From: Oikopleura dioica
Lineage: Eukaryota > Chordata > Appendicularia > Copelata > Oikopleuridae
DNA: 64,000 nucleotides
Direction of reading: 5' to 3'
Assembly: GCA_907165135.1 (NCBI GenBank)
Contig: OU015566.1
Coordinates: 1,862,501-1,926,500, forward strand
The notes below the pieces were generated by a model. That model saw only the letters and a program-made list of their open reading frames with translations. It made no database searches and had not been told where the DNA came from. The translations under genes and the position numbers were made by a program. Position 1 is the first letter of the stretch, and every line of letters begins with the position of its first letter. Shown one piece after another: positions 11,860 to 23,400 of the stretch.

Positions 11860-12101
11860 AATCTGATGAATAATTCGATGATTTGCGGGACCTGGATGTT
11901 TTCTAATTACAGGAAAAATCGCCCAGTTCATTCACCTGCTAATTAAGCGTTCCTTCTCGTCTGCATAATGCATCAAATAAACCCAATAATAAATATGCAG
12001 ATCAATAGTCTGTTAACTAAGTTTTGCTCCCAACCCTAGTACGCAGCGCGTCAGAAATATTTTTTTTTTCATTCTCTTGGCTTTTATCGGTTAATCGGTT
12101 T
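11860..12101. other. intergenic stretch before the synaptotagmin-like gene
   Basis: No gene seen. It contains AATAAA-like words near 11976-11995 and a T-run at 12060-12069. Confidence 0.4.
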
Positions 12102-15082
12102 ATGTCCACATCCGATATTTTAGAGACGGTTTTTGTTCTGACAGAAGATGAGAGAGACAAACTCGAGGATGTTTTCAGGTAGTTGTTATTTCGGGAATGA
12201 TCTAATAATTTTCCAGTCATGAAAAGGAAAATATTCCGGCAATTTTCTTCGATAATGGAAAAGTTGTTTATATTTATTTTCTCACAAAAATTTAAAAAAT
12301 TAAAAAAATCTATAAAAAGATTTCATTTTAAAAATTATCATTTCTGACTCGAATTTTTATTTTCTTGAAATAAGACTAAATAAGTCTTCATTCAAAAAGA
12401 CTGAGATTTTCAGGTCTATCGGAATCTTTATTAAAAAGAAGAAAGTATACTTTCGTGGAAAAATAAGCTTGAAACTGTCATTTTTTAATTAAGACGAAAT
12501 CTGGTGATTCTTCGCGCTGAAAAATCAAGAATCAATTCTCTGGAGCGAAAAACGCCCTTGATCGAGCAATCAGGAGCATCCCCAAGTCGAAATGCTTGCA
12601 GCTTCTGCAACACGAAATTTCTCTTTTTCTGGCTCCGATTGAAGATTTGCTCCGACTGCGGTTGTAAATATTGCAAAGCGTGTCTAATTGAAACGCGGCA
12701 GAAGAACAGGAGCATTTTACGCTGCCGACTGTGCAAAAATAAACGACAGTTTCGTTCGCAATCTGGCACATGGGTGAGTTCATTTGCGAGCGTATAGTCG
12801 TTACTGTATCGATGTCGTAAAAAAGCATTTTAGATCAAGTATTTGACGCAAGATGAGAGGCCGTTCGGGATTTCAATAGATTTTCTGGCGAATCTGATTG
12901 AAAGGAACAGTTGTTTATCAAGTTTTTTCGGGTCAAATTTTTAACACAGTGATCCCCTTATTTTTCTGATTTGTTAATTTTTCTCTGAAGGCCAAAAATA
13001 TTAATTTCTGAGAATTTCTGGACGTTGAAAATCACAATTCATTATATCTTCGACGCTTGCAAATAAGATACTGTATTTTATATGAAAAAGATTTGACAGT
13101 AGTATGCCAAATTGTAATTGACAGCTTTGAAAAGGAGAAGGGCATCTTTGGCGTCAAAAATTTCCTCGATCAATACGAATTCAACAGGTACCGACGATTT
13201 CAGATACTAAAACCCTCAAAGAGGAAAATAGTGCCTGAAAAGCAAAAAAATTATAAATTGAACAGACACTTGATTGTTTATTAAGCATCGTACTCGTCCG
13301 GATTCTCCGAGCTCTCAGCTCTTAGGTAGGATGTTTGTGATCGAAGTAGCTCCATTGGTTGAAAATTTCAGAGATTTCGGGAGTGCTAGAAAGAAGATTT
13401 TAAGAAGAGCGAGCTTGCCTAGCTTGAAAGCATCTGAAAGCATCGTAAGTTCTTTAGGGTACTCGACACCCTTAATTATTGGATAAAAAATATCGAATTC
13501 GAGCTTTTCTAGTGTTTTTTCGCGGTTTTTTTTTGTAAAAGGCATCAAAAATCACATTTGTCTATTTCCTTCATTTCATGAAGCAAATTCCTCAAATGAG
13601 CCCCAGAATAAAAGATTCATAGTATGAAAATAAATATCCTTTCTTATTGGAACGAGAAATAATTAATGTCGGCTCGTGCGGCGCAACACAGAAAGGACAC
13701 GGGGACACGGACCGAAGGGGGTTGATATAACGAGCACTGGTTGTATCAATTTATGACAAAATAAGAGCGCTTTTATTTTTTATGAGAAATGATAAAAGAA
13801 TGTGCTGTCTTCAGGTAGTATAACGTAATTGAAGCTTTTGTTGATAATTTATTATTTTTTATAAAGTTGTGATACCCTTATTTTGTAGCCAAAAATAGTG
13901 AGAAGCTTTTCGTTAATTTCCTTAATCGGCTGTAACGAAAATTCTAGAGAAGCATAAAATCAAACGAAGAAGACCTCGTCATCACCACTCCATCAGAAGA
14001 GTTACTCGAACACGGCCACGTGATCAGCTTCACGATAAGATATGATCATCGTCTTGGCATTCTGACGGTTCATCTTCGAACCATCTACGGGATTGCCCTA
14101 ACAACTCCTTCGACTATTTTTTATGTCAAAAGTAGGTCAAAAAATTAATCCCACTTTTAACTTTTTTCAGCATATCTTCTTCCAGACAAAAGTAAAGGGG
14201 CAAAACGAAAGGCTACTTGCTCTCGAGATGGGTCCATTGGTACCCACTTCAAATATCACGTGTCAGAGACAGAATTGGCACTCCGTGTCTTGCATATTTC
14301 TCTCTGGCGGTCTTCCATTCTGACTAAAAGCAGGTGCATCGCTGAGGTAAGGGGCTGCTTGAATGAACGAAAAAATAATTTCCAGGCGGGGCTGAACATG
14401 ACAACTTGGGACTGGAAAGATTTGTCGATCAGACACGAGCCACTCAACCCCGTCGAAAAAATTTTGAACAATATCACAACTTCCTCCTCTTACGATATTC
14501 TTCTTCAACCCTTCCACGGAGAGCTTGATTTCAAAATTTTATACGAAGACAAGACGAAAATCATGAGGCGAGGAACGAAAAAATCATCGTATTTTATCTT
14601 TTTCGACGATTTTCGACCATGTAAAAGAGTTCATGTGGAGCAAGCCCGGCACCTGATTCCCCCTCAAAATGACAGTGGAAGCCTTCTGCAGATTATAAAT
14701 GTGAAACTGTGTCCAGGAACTGCGAAGTTTCGCGCTCAAAGCACTGGAAATGAACCAACCGACCCAATTTTTGATAAATCCTTTGCTTTTCTCGTGAGTT
14801 TTTTCAGTCAACTTTTTTTTCATGATAATTTTAGTGGACGGCGAAATCGAGGGGAATTCAAATTGGAGTGATAAATCAGACGGATAGAGGAGCAAACACA
14901 GAAGTGGGATTTATTCAACTTATGCGAAATGAAACGGTTTGAAATTTGGGCGTGAAAAAAAGGATAAGAAATTCTAGAGATCGAAGAAATCAGTCATCCA
15001 AAAAGCGCTGGAAAACCCATACGAGTGGATTTCGGATAAGAAGGCGATAATTGTTAGACCAAAACCTGTTCGAGTTAAATAA
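12102..15082 (+). CDS. synaptotagmin-like / rabphilin-type Rab effector
   Basis: Exons include 12102-12178, 12494-12773 and a short one from 12833; several follow near 13131-13443; then about 13974-14130, 14171-14346, 14388-14793, 14833-14936 and 14981-15082. The start at 12102 gives a Rab-binding helix (LTEDERDKLEDVF). Next is a FYVE-like zinc finger (CSFC...CSDCGCKYCKAC...CRLC) ending in SGTW, as in Slp and rabphilin proteins. Then come a linker, a C2A domain (YLLPDKSKGAKRK) and a C2B domain (PFHGELDFKILYED). Such proteins bind Rab27/Rab3 GTPases on secretory vesicles and dock them at the plasma membrane. C2 acidic Ca2+ ligands are not obvious, so Ca2+ binding may be lost. AATAAA overlaps the stop. 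The middle exons are uncertain. Confidence 0.75.
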
Positions 15083-15136
15083 AAGTTTATTCAAAGCTTT
15101 TCAGTTAACAGGAATGATACTGTACCATTTATCTCC

Positions 15137-15887
15137 CTAAGGAAATCGAATTTGTTCAAAGCTTGGTCTTACTTCCAATTGCGATCCAATCTGAGGCCGC
15201 TGTTTATCAGTAATGACGTAATCAGGAGCGGTGCATCCTCTTACTCCAGGAGTTCCACCCCAGAAGAATCTTTCACCTCTCTTCTTACATGTCACTCTTC
15301 TTATTCTTTTTTTCTGCGGTCCACATGTTGGCAGGAGGCAAAGATTCCCATCTCTCGAGCAGTTCCACCAATGAGCGTTTGGTAATGGCGGACAGTTTGA
15401 ACTCGGTGGTAGGCCTTTGTATGTGACACTTGTTGTTGTAGTTGTACTCGTATTAGTTTGTGTGGTAGTCGTTGAAGATGATGTTGAGATCCTGGAAGTT
15501 GTCGAAGACAATGTGGGACTCGAAGTTGAAGTCGTCACCGTAGTCGAACCAGTTTGAGGGCGGGTGTAAGTCGAGTTGGTTCCAACTGCTGTTGTTGAAG
15601 TTGGCTTTCTTGGTATAGTTCTGGTAGTTGATGTGGACGTTGATGATGTCGTCGTTTTAGAATTGTTCAAAATCATGTTGGTGGAACTCGAGGCTATCGT
15701 TGTCGGTGATGTTTGTAAGCCTTTAGAAATGATGCAAAATTTTATTTCTTTAGTTACCTCCTGCAGCTGTTTGAGAAATTTCTTCGAGAATAACTGGCTC
15801 ATTGCTGGAGGAAATCGGTCGTTTTTTACGTTTTTGACAACTCTCAATTGGGATGAAAAGGGTAAAAAATAACAGTAATGTTTTCAT
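15137..15887 (-). CDS. secreted Thr/Ser-rich protein with C-terminal WWNC module (paralogue 1)
   Basis: The start at 15887 gives a signal peptide (MKTLLLFFTLFIPIESCQ) and joins through a 37-bp intron to a long Thr/Ser-rich stretch. A start in another frame at 15847 is rejected because it lacks the signal peptide. The C-terminal module has CPPLPNAHWWNCS, then GNLCLLPTCG and further cysteines. The same start, spacer and module recur in the next gene (16108-19966), so the two are tandem duplicates on one strand, 220 bp apart. The likely role is a mucin-like extracellular or cuticle/house-type protein; the family name is unknown. Confidence 0.65.
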
Positions 15888-16740
15888 TTTGTTAAATTGC
15901 AGACTGCATGTTCCAGGGAAAACAGTCTAAAGGTGCTTTCTATTTTATTGCTCCAAGCAAGATTAAAAATGTACTAGCCCGCGTAACAATTCTCTCAAGG
16001 TTATCAAAAGAACAAAATAAAAATCATTTGCCTCTTTTGAGAAAAACGAGAATAATTTTTGACAAAAAAACGAGCCCGTGAAATAATTTATTTTGGATAA
16101 AGCAGATTTAATCTCTTACGTAAAGAGGAACGTCACAATCTTTCGTGCTTGGTGAGCGAGTCCAGAAACTTGATCGTTCCCTTATTCTGCAATACGTTTT
16201 TCTTATTTTTTTCCCGCAGGTTTTCAGAATACAGCTGTTCCCATTGTCTGAGCAGTTCCACCAGGTTGGATTGGGCAATGGTGGACATTTTGGATTCGGC
16301 TCATCTCCGACATATGTGACTGTTGTAGTTGTTGTTGCAGTTGTAGCTGTAGTCGAAGTTGAAGTTGTTGGTGTAGTTGTAGTCGTCGTCGAAGTGGTAG
16401 TCGTCGTCGAAGTTGTAGTTGTAGTCGTCGTCGATGTTGTAGTTGTTGTCGAAGTTAGGGACCGAACGGAAATCGGACCAAAATTTAGTTATGAGAGTTA
16501 TGAATGAAAAAAGGGGTATTGAAACCAGAGAAATTGAACTGCGTTCTCAATTTTCTCCCAATCCCTTCCGTTTCCGAGATATTGACCTTTGGAAAGAATT
16601 AAAATTTCAGGAACGAACCACTTTCAAGCGCGCTGTCTTACTCTGATGGTGGCGCTCCGGGGCGAGAAGCTTTTGCCGCGGCGCGTTTCGAGTTTTCACT
16701 GTGAGCGAGCCCGCGCTTCCACCAATAGGAAATTAAAAAA

Positions 16741-16822
16741 GAGCGATCAGGGGGATTCGAACTCACTCTTCCGACCATACCCGGCCCCATCAGAAACTAA
16801 CTAGGCCATTCGTTCTAACGCA
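16741..16822 (-). other. tRNA-like pol III module
   Basis: On the minus strand a box-A-like TGGCCTAGTTAG is followed by a box-B-like GAGTTCGAATCC and, right after, a T6 run (16735-16740) that would end pol III transcription. The acceptor stem does not pair, so it is a tRNA-derived relic or SINE head rather than a working tRNA. Confidence 0.4.
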
Positions 16823-17617
16823 CCTGTCCCATTTTGCATGGGTATGATTTTAGTTTAATCCTGGCTTCACCGATTTCAACCATGACTTCTGCAATGTCAA
16901 TTTCGGGTTCTTCGACGTCAATCTCGACTTCTGAAATGTCGAATGATTGATTGATTTTCATCAAGATGATAAGAGTCAAAATTTTCATTTTTTCGACTTT
17001 TGAATAACCTCGAAATAAGACATATAAGAGGTCTATCGAAAGCTTAGAATGAGCAGATTAAGAATTTTGTGACCGCACTAGACTTTTGGACCAAATGTTG
17101 GCGCTAGAGAGCATTTGAACTCCAAAAACGCCAAAAATTCCCCCAATCGGTTGTTCTAAAGAAAATTTTTTAATTACTTGACCAAATTGTTTCTCTGTAC
17201 TAGAGATTAAAGATTAGGCTTCGGTCTATCTAAACCTAGTCGCAGACGGTGTCTATCTAAGCCCGAATCGGCAGAATTTCGATTCAAAAATGGCCTAAAA
17301 TGGCGTTTTTTCAAAATTCTCCAACTAAGGCCCCTCCTAGTGGTAGGTTTGCCTTGAGCAAAAAACTTCTCTGTACTAGAGAATAACGGATAGCACCTGA
17401 GCTTTCCGAAGAGCTATTGTACGGCTTAAGTCCGTTAACCAAAAACTCTCAAGAAAACGGTCGTACCTCAGGGCCTATCCCGAAAAAATTAAGGGCATTA
17501 AAAACCCGAGAAAAACCTGCATTTAACGACCTTACCTTGAAGGGCATGTTGAATCTTAACATATTGATCGTGAGATCATCGTAAGTGGAATGGTGACAGG
17601 CGAGGGTTTGATCTCTT

Positions 17618-18655
17618 CAGCCCCGTTCCTTGATTATTAAATTTAAGGGGCTTGACGGCCCTTCGGGCCGTCTCAGCCCCGTTCCTTGATTATTAAATTT
17701 AAGGGGCTTGACGGCCCTTCGGGCCGTCTCAGCCCCGTTCCTTGATTCTTAAATTTAAGGGGCTTGACGGCCCTTCGGGCCGTCTCAGCCCCGTTCCTTG
17801 ATTCTTAAATTTAAGGAGCTTGACGGCCCTTCGGGCCGTCTCAGCCCCGTTCCTTGATTCTTAAATTTAAGGGCTTGACGGCCCTTCGGGCCGTCTCAGC
17901 CCCGTTCCTTGATTCTTAAATTTAAGGGCTTGACGGCCCTTCGGGCCGTCTCAGCCCCGTTCCTTGATTCTTAAATTTAAGGGCTTGACGGCCCTTCGGG
18001 CCGTCTCAGCCCCGTTCCTTGATTCTTAAATTTAAGGGCTTGACGGCCCTTCGGGCCGTCTCAGCCCCGTTCCTTGATTCTTAAATTTAAGGGCTTGACG
18101 GCCCTTCGGGCCGTCTCAGCCCCGTTCCTTGATTCTTAAATTTAAGGGCTTGACGGCCCTTCGGGCCGTCTCAGCCCCGTTCCTTGATTCTTAAATTTAA
18201 GGGGCTTGACGGCCCTTCGGGCCGTCTCAGCCCCGTTCCTTGATTCTTAAATTTAAGGGGCTTGACGGCCCTTCGGGCCGTCTCAGCCCCGTTCCTTGAT
18301 TCTTAAATTTAAGGGCTTGACGGCCCTTCGGGCCGTCTCAGCCCCGTTCCTTGATTCTTAAATTTAAGGGGCTTGACGGCCCTTCGGGCCGTCTCAGCCC
18401 CGTTCCTTGATTCTTAAATTTAAGGGGCTTGACGGCCCTTCGGGCCGTCTCAGCCCCGTTCCTTGATTCTTAAATTTAAGGGGCTTGACGGCCCTTCGGG
18501 CCGTCTCAGCCCCGTTCCTTGATTCTTAAATTTAAGGGGCTTGACGGCCCTTCGGGCCGTCTCAGCCCCGTTCCTTGATTCTTAAATTTAAGGGGCTTGA
18601 CGGCCCTTCGGGCCGTCTCAGCCCCGTTCCTTGATTCTTAAATTTAAGGGGCTTG
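17618..18655. repeat. 19-copy satellite array of 55-57 bp units
   Basis: Nineteen nearly identical units. Each holds AGCCCCGTTCCTTGATT, the palindrome TTAAATTTAA, and a perfect hairpin GACGGCCCTTCGGGCCGTC. AGCCCC and GGGGCT in each unit can also pair. Units differ mainly in GGGG versus GGG and ATT versus CTT, the sign of recent unequal exchange. There are no unique spacers. Confidence 0.95.
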
Positions 18656-19161
18656 AGATCGGCGTCGGACTCTAAGGTGATCAATCTCAGTTATGTCCCC
18701 AACCCCACCCACACCCCTTTGGGGTGAAAATATAAATAATTCAAATTTTACGCTTTATTATGGTTTTTATATACATGTATTTTTTTTATTTTAATTTCTT
18801 TATTTGCGGATTTATTATCTTGCTTAAACTTTTTTTGAGTCGAAAAAATCATTCTTGAATTTTTAAAATGGTCGGCTAGGTTTTACTAGGCCTAATCTTG
18901 CAAAAATAAAAACACCGATTTTTTCGACCCCTACCCTTAATTTTTTGAAAATTTTTTTTTCAGATTTTTCTTGATAAGGACATGTGCAAAAACAAGTCCC
19001 ACTGGCGCAGCCCCTTGCACAATCAATTTGAGTTATTCAGAATAACTTATTCTCAAAATATGGCTACTCTGATAACTCTGAAGTGCCAGAGTTTTATCGA
19101 GTAACAAAGAGGTTTCAATATTAGTTTATAAATAAAGTTTCTCAGGCTTCAAGTATTTATC

Positions 19162-19226
19162 AGTGGTGCATCGGTAGCGTCATGGATCGGCGTGCCGGTG
19201 CTCCGGGTTCGAATCCCGCCGTCTCG
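19162..19226 (+). other. tRNA-like pol III module
   Basis: A box-A-like TGGTGCATCGG and a perfect box B (GGTTCGAATCC) are followed by a T10 run at 19227-19236. The T-arm is good, but no matching 5' acceptor strand is present, so it is probably not a functional tRNA. Confidence 0.4.
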
Positions 19227-19966
19227 TTTTTTTTTTCTCGCGCCATGGTGATGAGTCATTTTCGCTCTTGAAACCTTTAAAAGGCTTGCGCACCCAGGGA
19301 CCCCTACAAACCTATATAAATTTTTCAATTTTAGAAATGGTTTTTATTTTATCTTTCGATTTTTTTGGGGACTAAAATTGCGCATCAACTCTAGCACCCT
19401 CAAAACGACCAAATTGTGAAAACAGATGTGATTTCTCGGTCTTCCGGACATTTTTCGGGGTGGCTGTAATGAAAGAAAATGTTCGCCGTAGTCGATTTAC
19501 TATTGTAAATTTTCATTTCAAGCAATTTAAAATTTTGACCCCCGATTTGCGTTCGGTCCCTAGTCGAAGTTGTAGTTGTCGTCGAAAATGTAGTTGTGGT
19601 CGTCGTCGAAGTTGATGTTGTTGTTACAGTTGTTGTTGAAGTTGTAGTCGTCGTTGATCTTGATGTTGTGATTGATGAAGCTGTCGTTGTGATTTTTATC
19701 GTTCCTCTTGGTCCAGTTGAAGAAGTCAATATTTCTGAAGCTCCTAGAAGAACTGATTCCGTAGACGGCATGCTCGGTCTTGGCAACGTCTTTGGCGTTG
19801 TGACTGGTTTTGTTGATGGCGCCTCTGATGTCGTTGTTGGAGCTGTTGTTGTCTCTTGAATGGTCGTTTCAAGAACCGTCATCTCAGTTGTTACGGGAAC
19901 TCGCTTTTTCTTTGCACAACTCTCTGCGGGACAAATTAGGGCCAAAAACATGAGTTTGGTTATCAT

Positions 19967-20454
19967 TTTCTCGATTTTTCTCTAAGTTCTTTTTCCTGGT
20001 ATTTTTTAGGTTCAAGTGTTCATCTATTATATTATGACTCGCTCCAAGCCATGGCTTTGCGTGTTCTTTATTTTTGCAATAAACTTTGGTTGAGTTTTCT
20101 AAAGCAGACAAGATAAGCTCTTGTAACGATTAGTTAACATTCAAATCAACAGAGATCGAACTATGCTATTTGCTTGGATTATGAGTCGCTTTATTTAAAA
20201 AAACACTTATTTAACTGACGTTATTAAGAGAATAGAACCAAAAACAAATGAGACGAAAATTTCATTTGAGATAATTTATTTGGATTTGGCTAAGTGGTGT
20301 TTTGAGGTGGTGAAGTAAGATATTGATGTTTCAAAGCAGCTGATGGACGGAATTGAGCACCTTATTTTCTTGGTCAGGCTCCATCTTGCGTCGAAATTTT
20401 GTCTAAAAACAGACTAGCAAAGATCTTTCGTGATTCAACTTTACCTTAAAAAAA
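19967..20454. other. intergenic stretch
   Basis: About 490 bp without a supported gene. It separates the start of the Thr-rich gene from the end of the acidic protein gene; both are on the minus strand. Confidence 0.4.
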
Positions 20455-23400
20455 TCACCATTTCTGGTGCTTTGGCTTCTGAAGCTTGTGCTTTCTCTTT
20501 TTGTTCTTCTTCCCGCTTGGAGTATTTCCCTGAGAAGCGGTTTGAGGCTGGCCATTTTCAGCAGGCAAATCTAGCAACTTGGAATCGTCTTTGTTTTCAG
20601 CGGAGTTTTGTTTTTCGCTTTCAAGCTCTTTGGCGATCAGGATATTTCGGAGAATTTCAGCGCGAAGGGCCTAAAAAAATATAGAAATTTCAATCAAGAA
20701 AGTACTAAAAAGCAGGATATGTCAAAAAGCGACCATTTCTGAGCGACAAAATTTGATGAAAACTCCCGAGTTGTTGATTGGCCGGAAGGTGAAATACCGG
20801 TTTTTCATTGGCTAGAGATTTTTTCTTAATTAAATCGCTCAGAAATATCGCTTTGAGACACTCGCCCCAGGGGGTGCCACGAAAATTGATAATAAGGACA
20901 ACGAATAAAACTGTACTCATAACTGTCTTACCATTTCAACAAGTTCCTAATCATCAAACTTTTATTTTATTCAATCAAAATGTTCCGTACCTCGATTTCT
21001 GAAGCAGTTCGTTTCACAGCTTTTTCGCAGTCATCGGAAATCGCCTTGACTTTTTCGATCGATTCTTCGGTTGATTTTTCTTCCGAAACATTTCCGGAGT
21101 CTTTTTCGTCCTCGTTTTCCAAATCGTCGAGCTTTGGCTGCTCCGTTTTTTCTGCTTCTTCGACAATTGGCTCCGATTCTTGAGCTGGTTCTGGTTCATT
21201 TTCTGGTTCAGAAATTGGCGCTTCGTTTTGGCTCTTAGCTGGCTCTGGTTCTTCTTGTTCAACAGGCTTTTGCTCAGGTTTTGATTCGTTAGCTACAGAG
21301 ACCTTTTCTTCTGCATCACTTAGATTCTTGAGAGTTTTTGCTTCTTCGGCGAGCTCTTGCTCGAATGCTTGAATTTCCGCCTCGCTCTGTTTTCGACGAA
21401 GTTCCTTTTCTTCGTCAACTGTTTGTGATTCTTTTTCTTCTTCCTTTTGAGCTGCGGGATTTTCTGTTGGGGAGGATTCTTCTGGCTGGGATTCAGCTGG
21501 AATTTCTATTTTTTGAGGCCTCATTTTGGCCCGAGAAAAATAGCCGCGCGCGGCTTTCGAAGTCTCAATATGGCCCGAAAAAAACAGCCGCGGGCGACTT
21601 TTGAAGCCTCATTTTGGCCCAAAAAATAGCCGCGTGCGGCTTTCGAGTGAACAAGATTGTTGAGAAAAGGCCGCGCGCGGCTTTTTCGAGAAGATTCTAG
21701 CAAAAAATTGTTGATAAGGCAAGTGCGATTTCATTTTTTTGACCCTTTCCTTTTGTTTCTAGAACTTTTTCATCCTCCTTGGATTCTTCTTGTTTGTTCT
21801 CCGAATCTGGCTCACATTGAGCCAGCGCTGGGTCATTTGTTTCAATGATTTCAAACGACGAGTTGAGCGATTTCTGTTCAGCCGTTGCTTTTTCGGCGGA
21901 AACTTCAGACGCGGCGTCAGTTGCCGGAGCAGATGCGTTCTTCGCTTGCTCGGGCTCGTCGGCTTTATCTGAACGGTTTTGTGGTTAATTATTTATTCAA
22001 CCTTTTTCGTCGATTCTTATTTTTGGCAATCCCTTCTTTTTTCGATAGAATTGTGAAATTGGGAAAACTGCCAATTATAGATTCGGGTTGAAAATACCGG
22101 TATTATCGGGTTAGGGTGTTTCAAAACCGATCAGGGCAGAAACAGACTTGAGGGGAAGGATTATGAAAAATAAGGATATGGAGGGCCTTATCTTGATTTT
22201 TTGGAAATTGAAGGAAAAAGGGATGAAAACTCAACATGTATCAAGTTGAGAAACTTATTATTTGATGAAATTTTAAGAAAAAGAAGTTTCGACTCAAAAC
22301 TTTTGACTTTATTGCAAGAATAGCCGCTTGCGGCTTTTTATTCAAAGCGACAGAGGAAGTATAAGATGCTTATTCTCCATTATTTTCTCTTCATTTTATG
22401 ATTACTTTGAAGATAACTTACTTTATCTTGGAAACAATAAAGTATAACTAATCTGGAAAATCATGAGTCTAGAAAACCGCACGCGGCTTTGCGTCGAAGA
22501 AGCCAGCTTTTTAGCGCGGCTTTTTGATAAAATATTTCTTTATTTAGAAAAATTGAAACCGTCTTTATTAAACAGAATTCTTCAGCTGATTTTCGCTAGA
22601 ATTTACCTTTCTTACTGAATCCCCCCGAGCAGGTTAGGACTCTCAAGATTCGCTTCATCGGGCGGCTTTTTCACAATTTTCTCTCTTCACTTTTTTAATA
22701 TTATTTTTTTCGTGCGTGTGCCCCTTCTCTCCTTATTCGAAAACTATCTGAGGCGCCTTCTGCGCGCGAAAAACACACAAATTCGCTGTTTTTGTTCTAG
22801 AAACAAAGCCAACGAAAAATAACAACAAGGGGGGTTCCCTTAACCCCTTTTCTCTGTATTTTCGAGGAGAAAAAAATAAGCAGCGCTGTGTGTTTCGGCT
22901 CGAGAGTCCAGTTTATGCCGCCAGAGGGCGGGTCAGGGGCTGAATTTTAGCTCAGAAGTTGGTCAGCTGTGAAAAAACTGAAGAGATCGCGAAAAATATG
23001 CGCATCGATTTCCGTTCCTGATTTTACGCGAATTTCAATAATTCAGCTCGGGAGGAAATGAAAATTTGGCGCTGCAAATTTACGAGTATGAGAAGCAAAC
23101 ATCTGGGAAGGGAATTTTTGTTTGAAAAGGATTCTCAAGAATTTTTTTTCAAACAAAAATTTTTGTTCCAAAAAATTTTAAAAGTCACTTTTTCGAAAGC
23201 TTTTACCTGAAATCGATGCTGTTCTTGATTCGAAACAGCTGATGAGTTTTGAAATGCAGAATTCAAGCAGAAACTCAAGTAGCAAACTCAAAATCACTAG
23301 AATTTGAAATTTCGTTTTCACCAAAAACTCTCTATTTCCATTTTTTCTTATCAAAATGATCGTTTCCTTCACTAACTCCATTCTCTTTTTTCGGTGTGAA

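Larger units (their letters stand above)
16456..19562. mobile_element. 3.1-kb non-autonomous hAT-like element
   Basis: Inverted ends of about 30 bp begin TAGGGACCGAACG at 16456 and, on the other strand, at 19562; they match again further in (AAATCGG, CAAAATTT). GTCGAAGT occurs directly outside both ends (16448-16455 and 19563-19570), an 8-bp target duplication as in hAT transposons. No transposase frame is visible. The interior holds a tRNA-like module near each end, a pair of direct repeats with TCTCTGTACTAGAGA (about 17190 and 17370) and a 1-kb satellite array. Confidence 0.85.
16108..19966 (-). pseudogene. Thr-rich secreted protein (paralogue 2) split by a transposon
   Basis: The 5' half (19563-19966) has a signal peptide (MITKLMFLALICPAESC) and a Thr-rich stretch. 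The 3' half (16108-16455) continues the Thr-rich stretch and ends in CPPLPNPTWWNCS plus further cysteines and a stop at 16108. Between them sits a 3107-bp element with an 8-bp target duplication. If one copy of the duplication is ignored, the two halves are in the same frame. The gene is therefore broken unless the whole element is spliced out. Its paralogue at 15137-15887 remains intact. Confidence 0.75.

Noticed and set aside
12230-12285. Extra exon of the synaptotagmin-like gene
   Set aside because: Including it breaks the phase; joining 12178 to 12494 directly gives a continuous Rab-binding helix.
15137-15847. Start of the Thr-rich gene at 15847
   Set aside because: That frame lacks a signal peptide; the start at 15887 with a 37-bp intron gives one and matches the paralogue.
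17618-18655. CRISPR-like regular array
   Set aside because: Units are contiguous tandem copies with no unique spacers, in a eukaryotic transposon.
16741-19226. Functional tRNA genes
   Set aside because: Box A/B words are present, but acceptor stems do not pair; kept only as tRNA-like modules.
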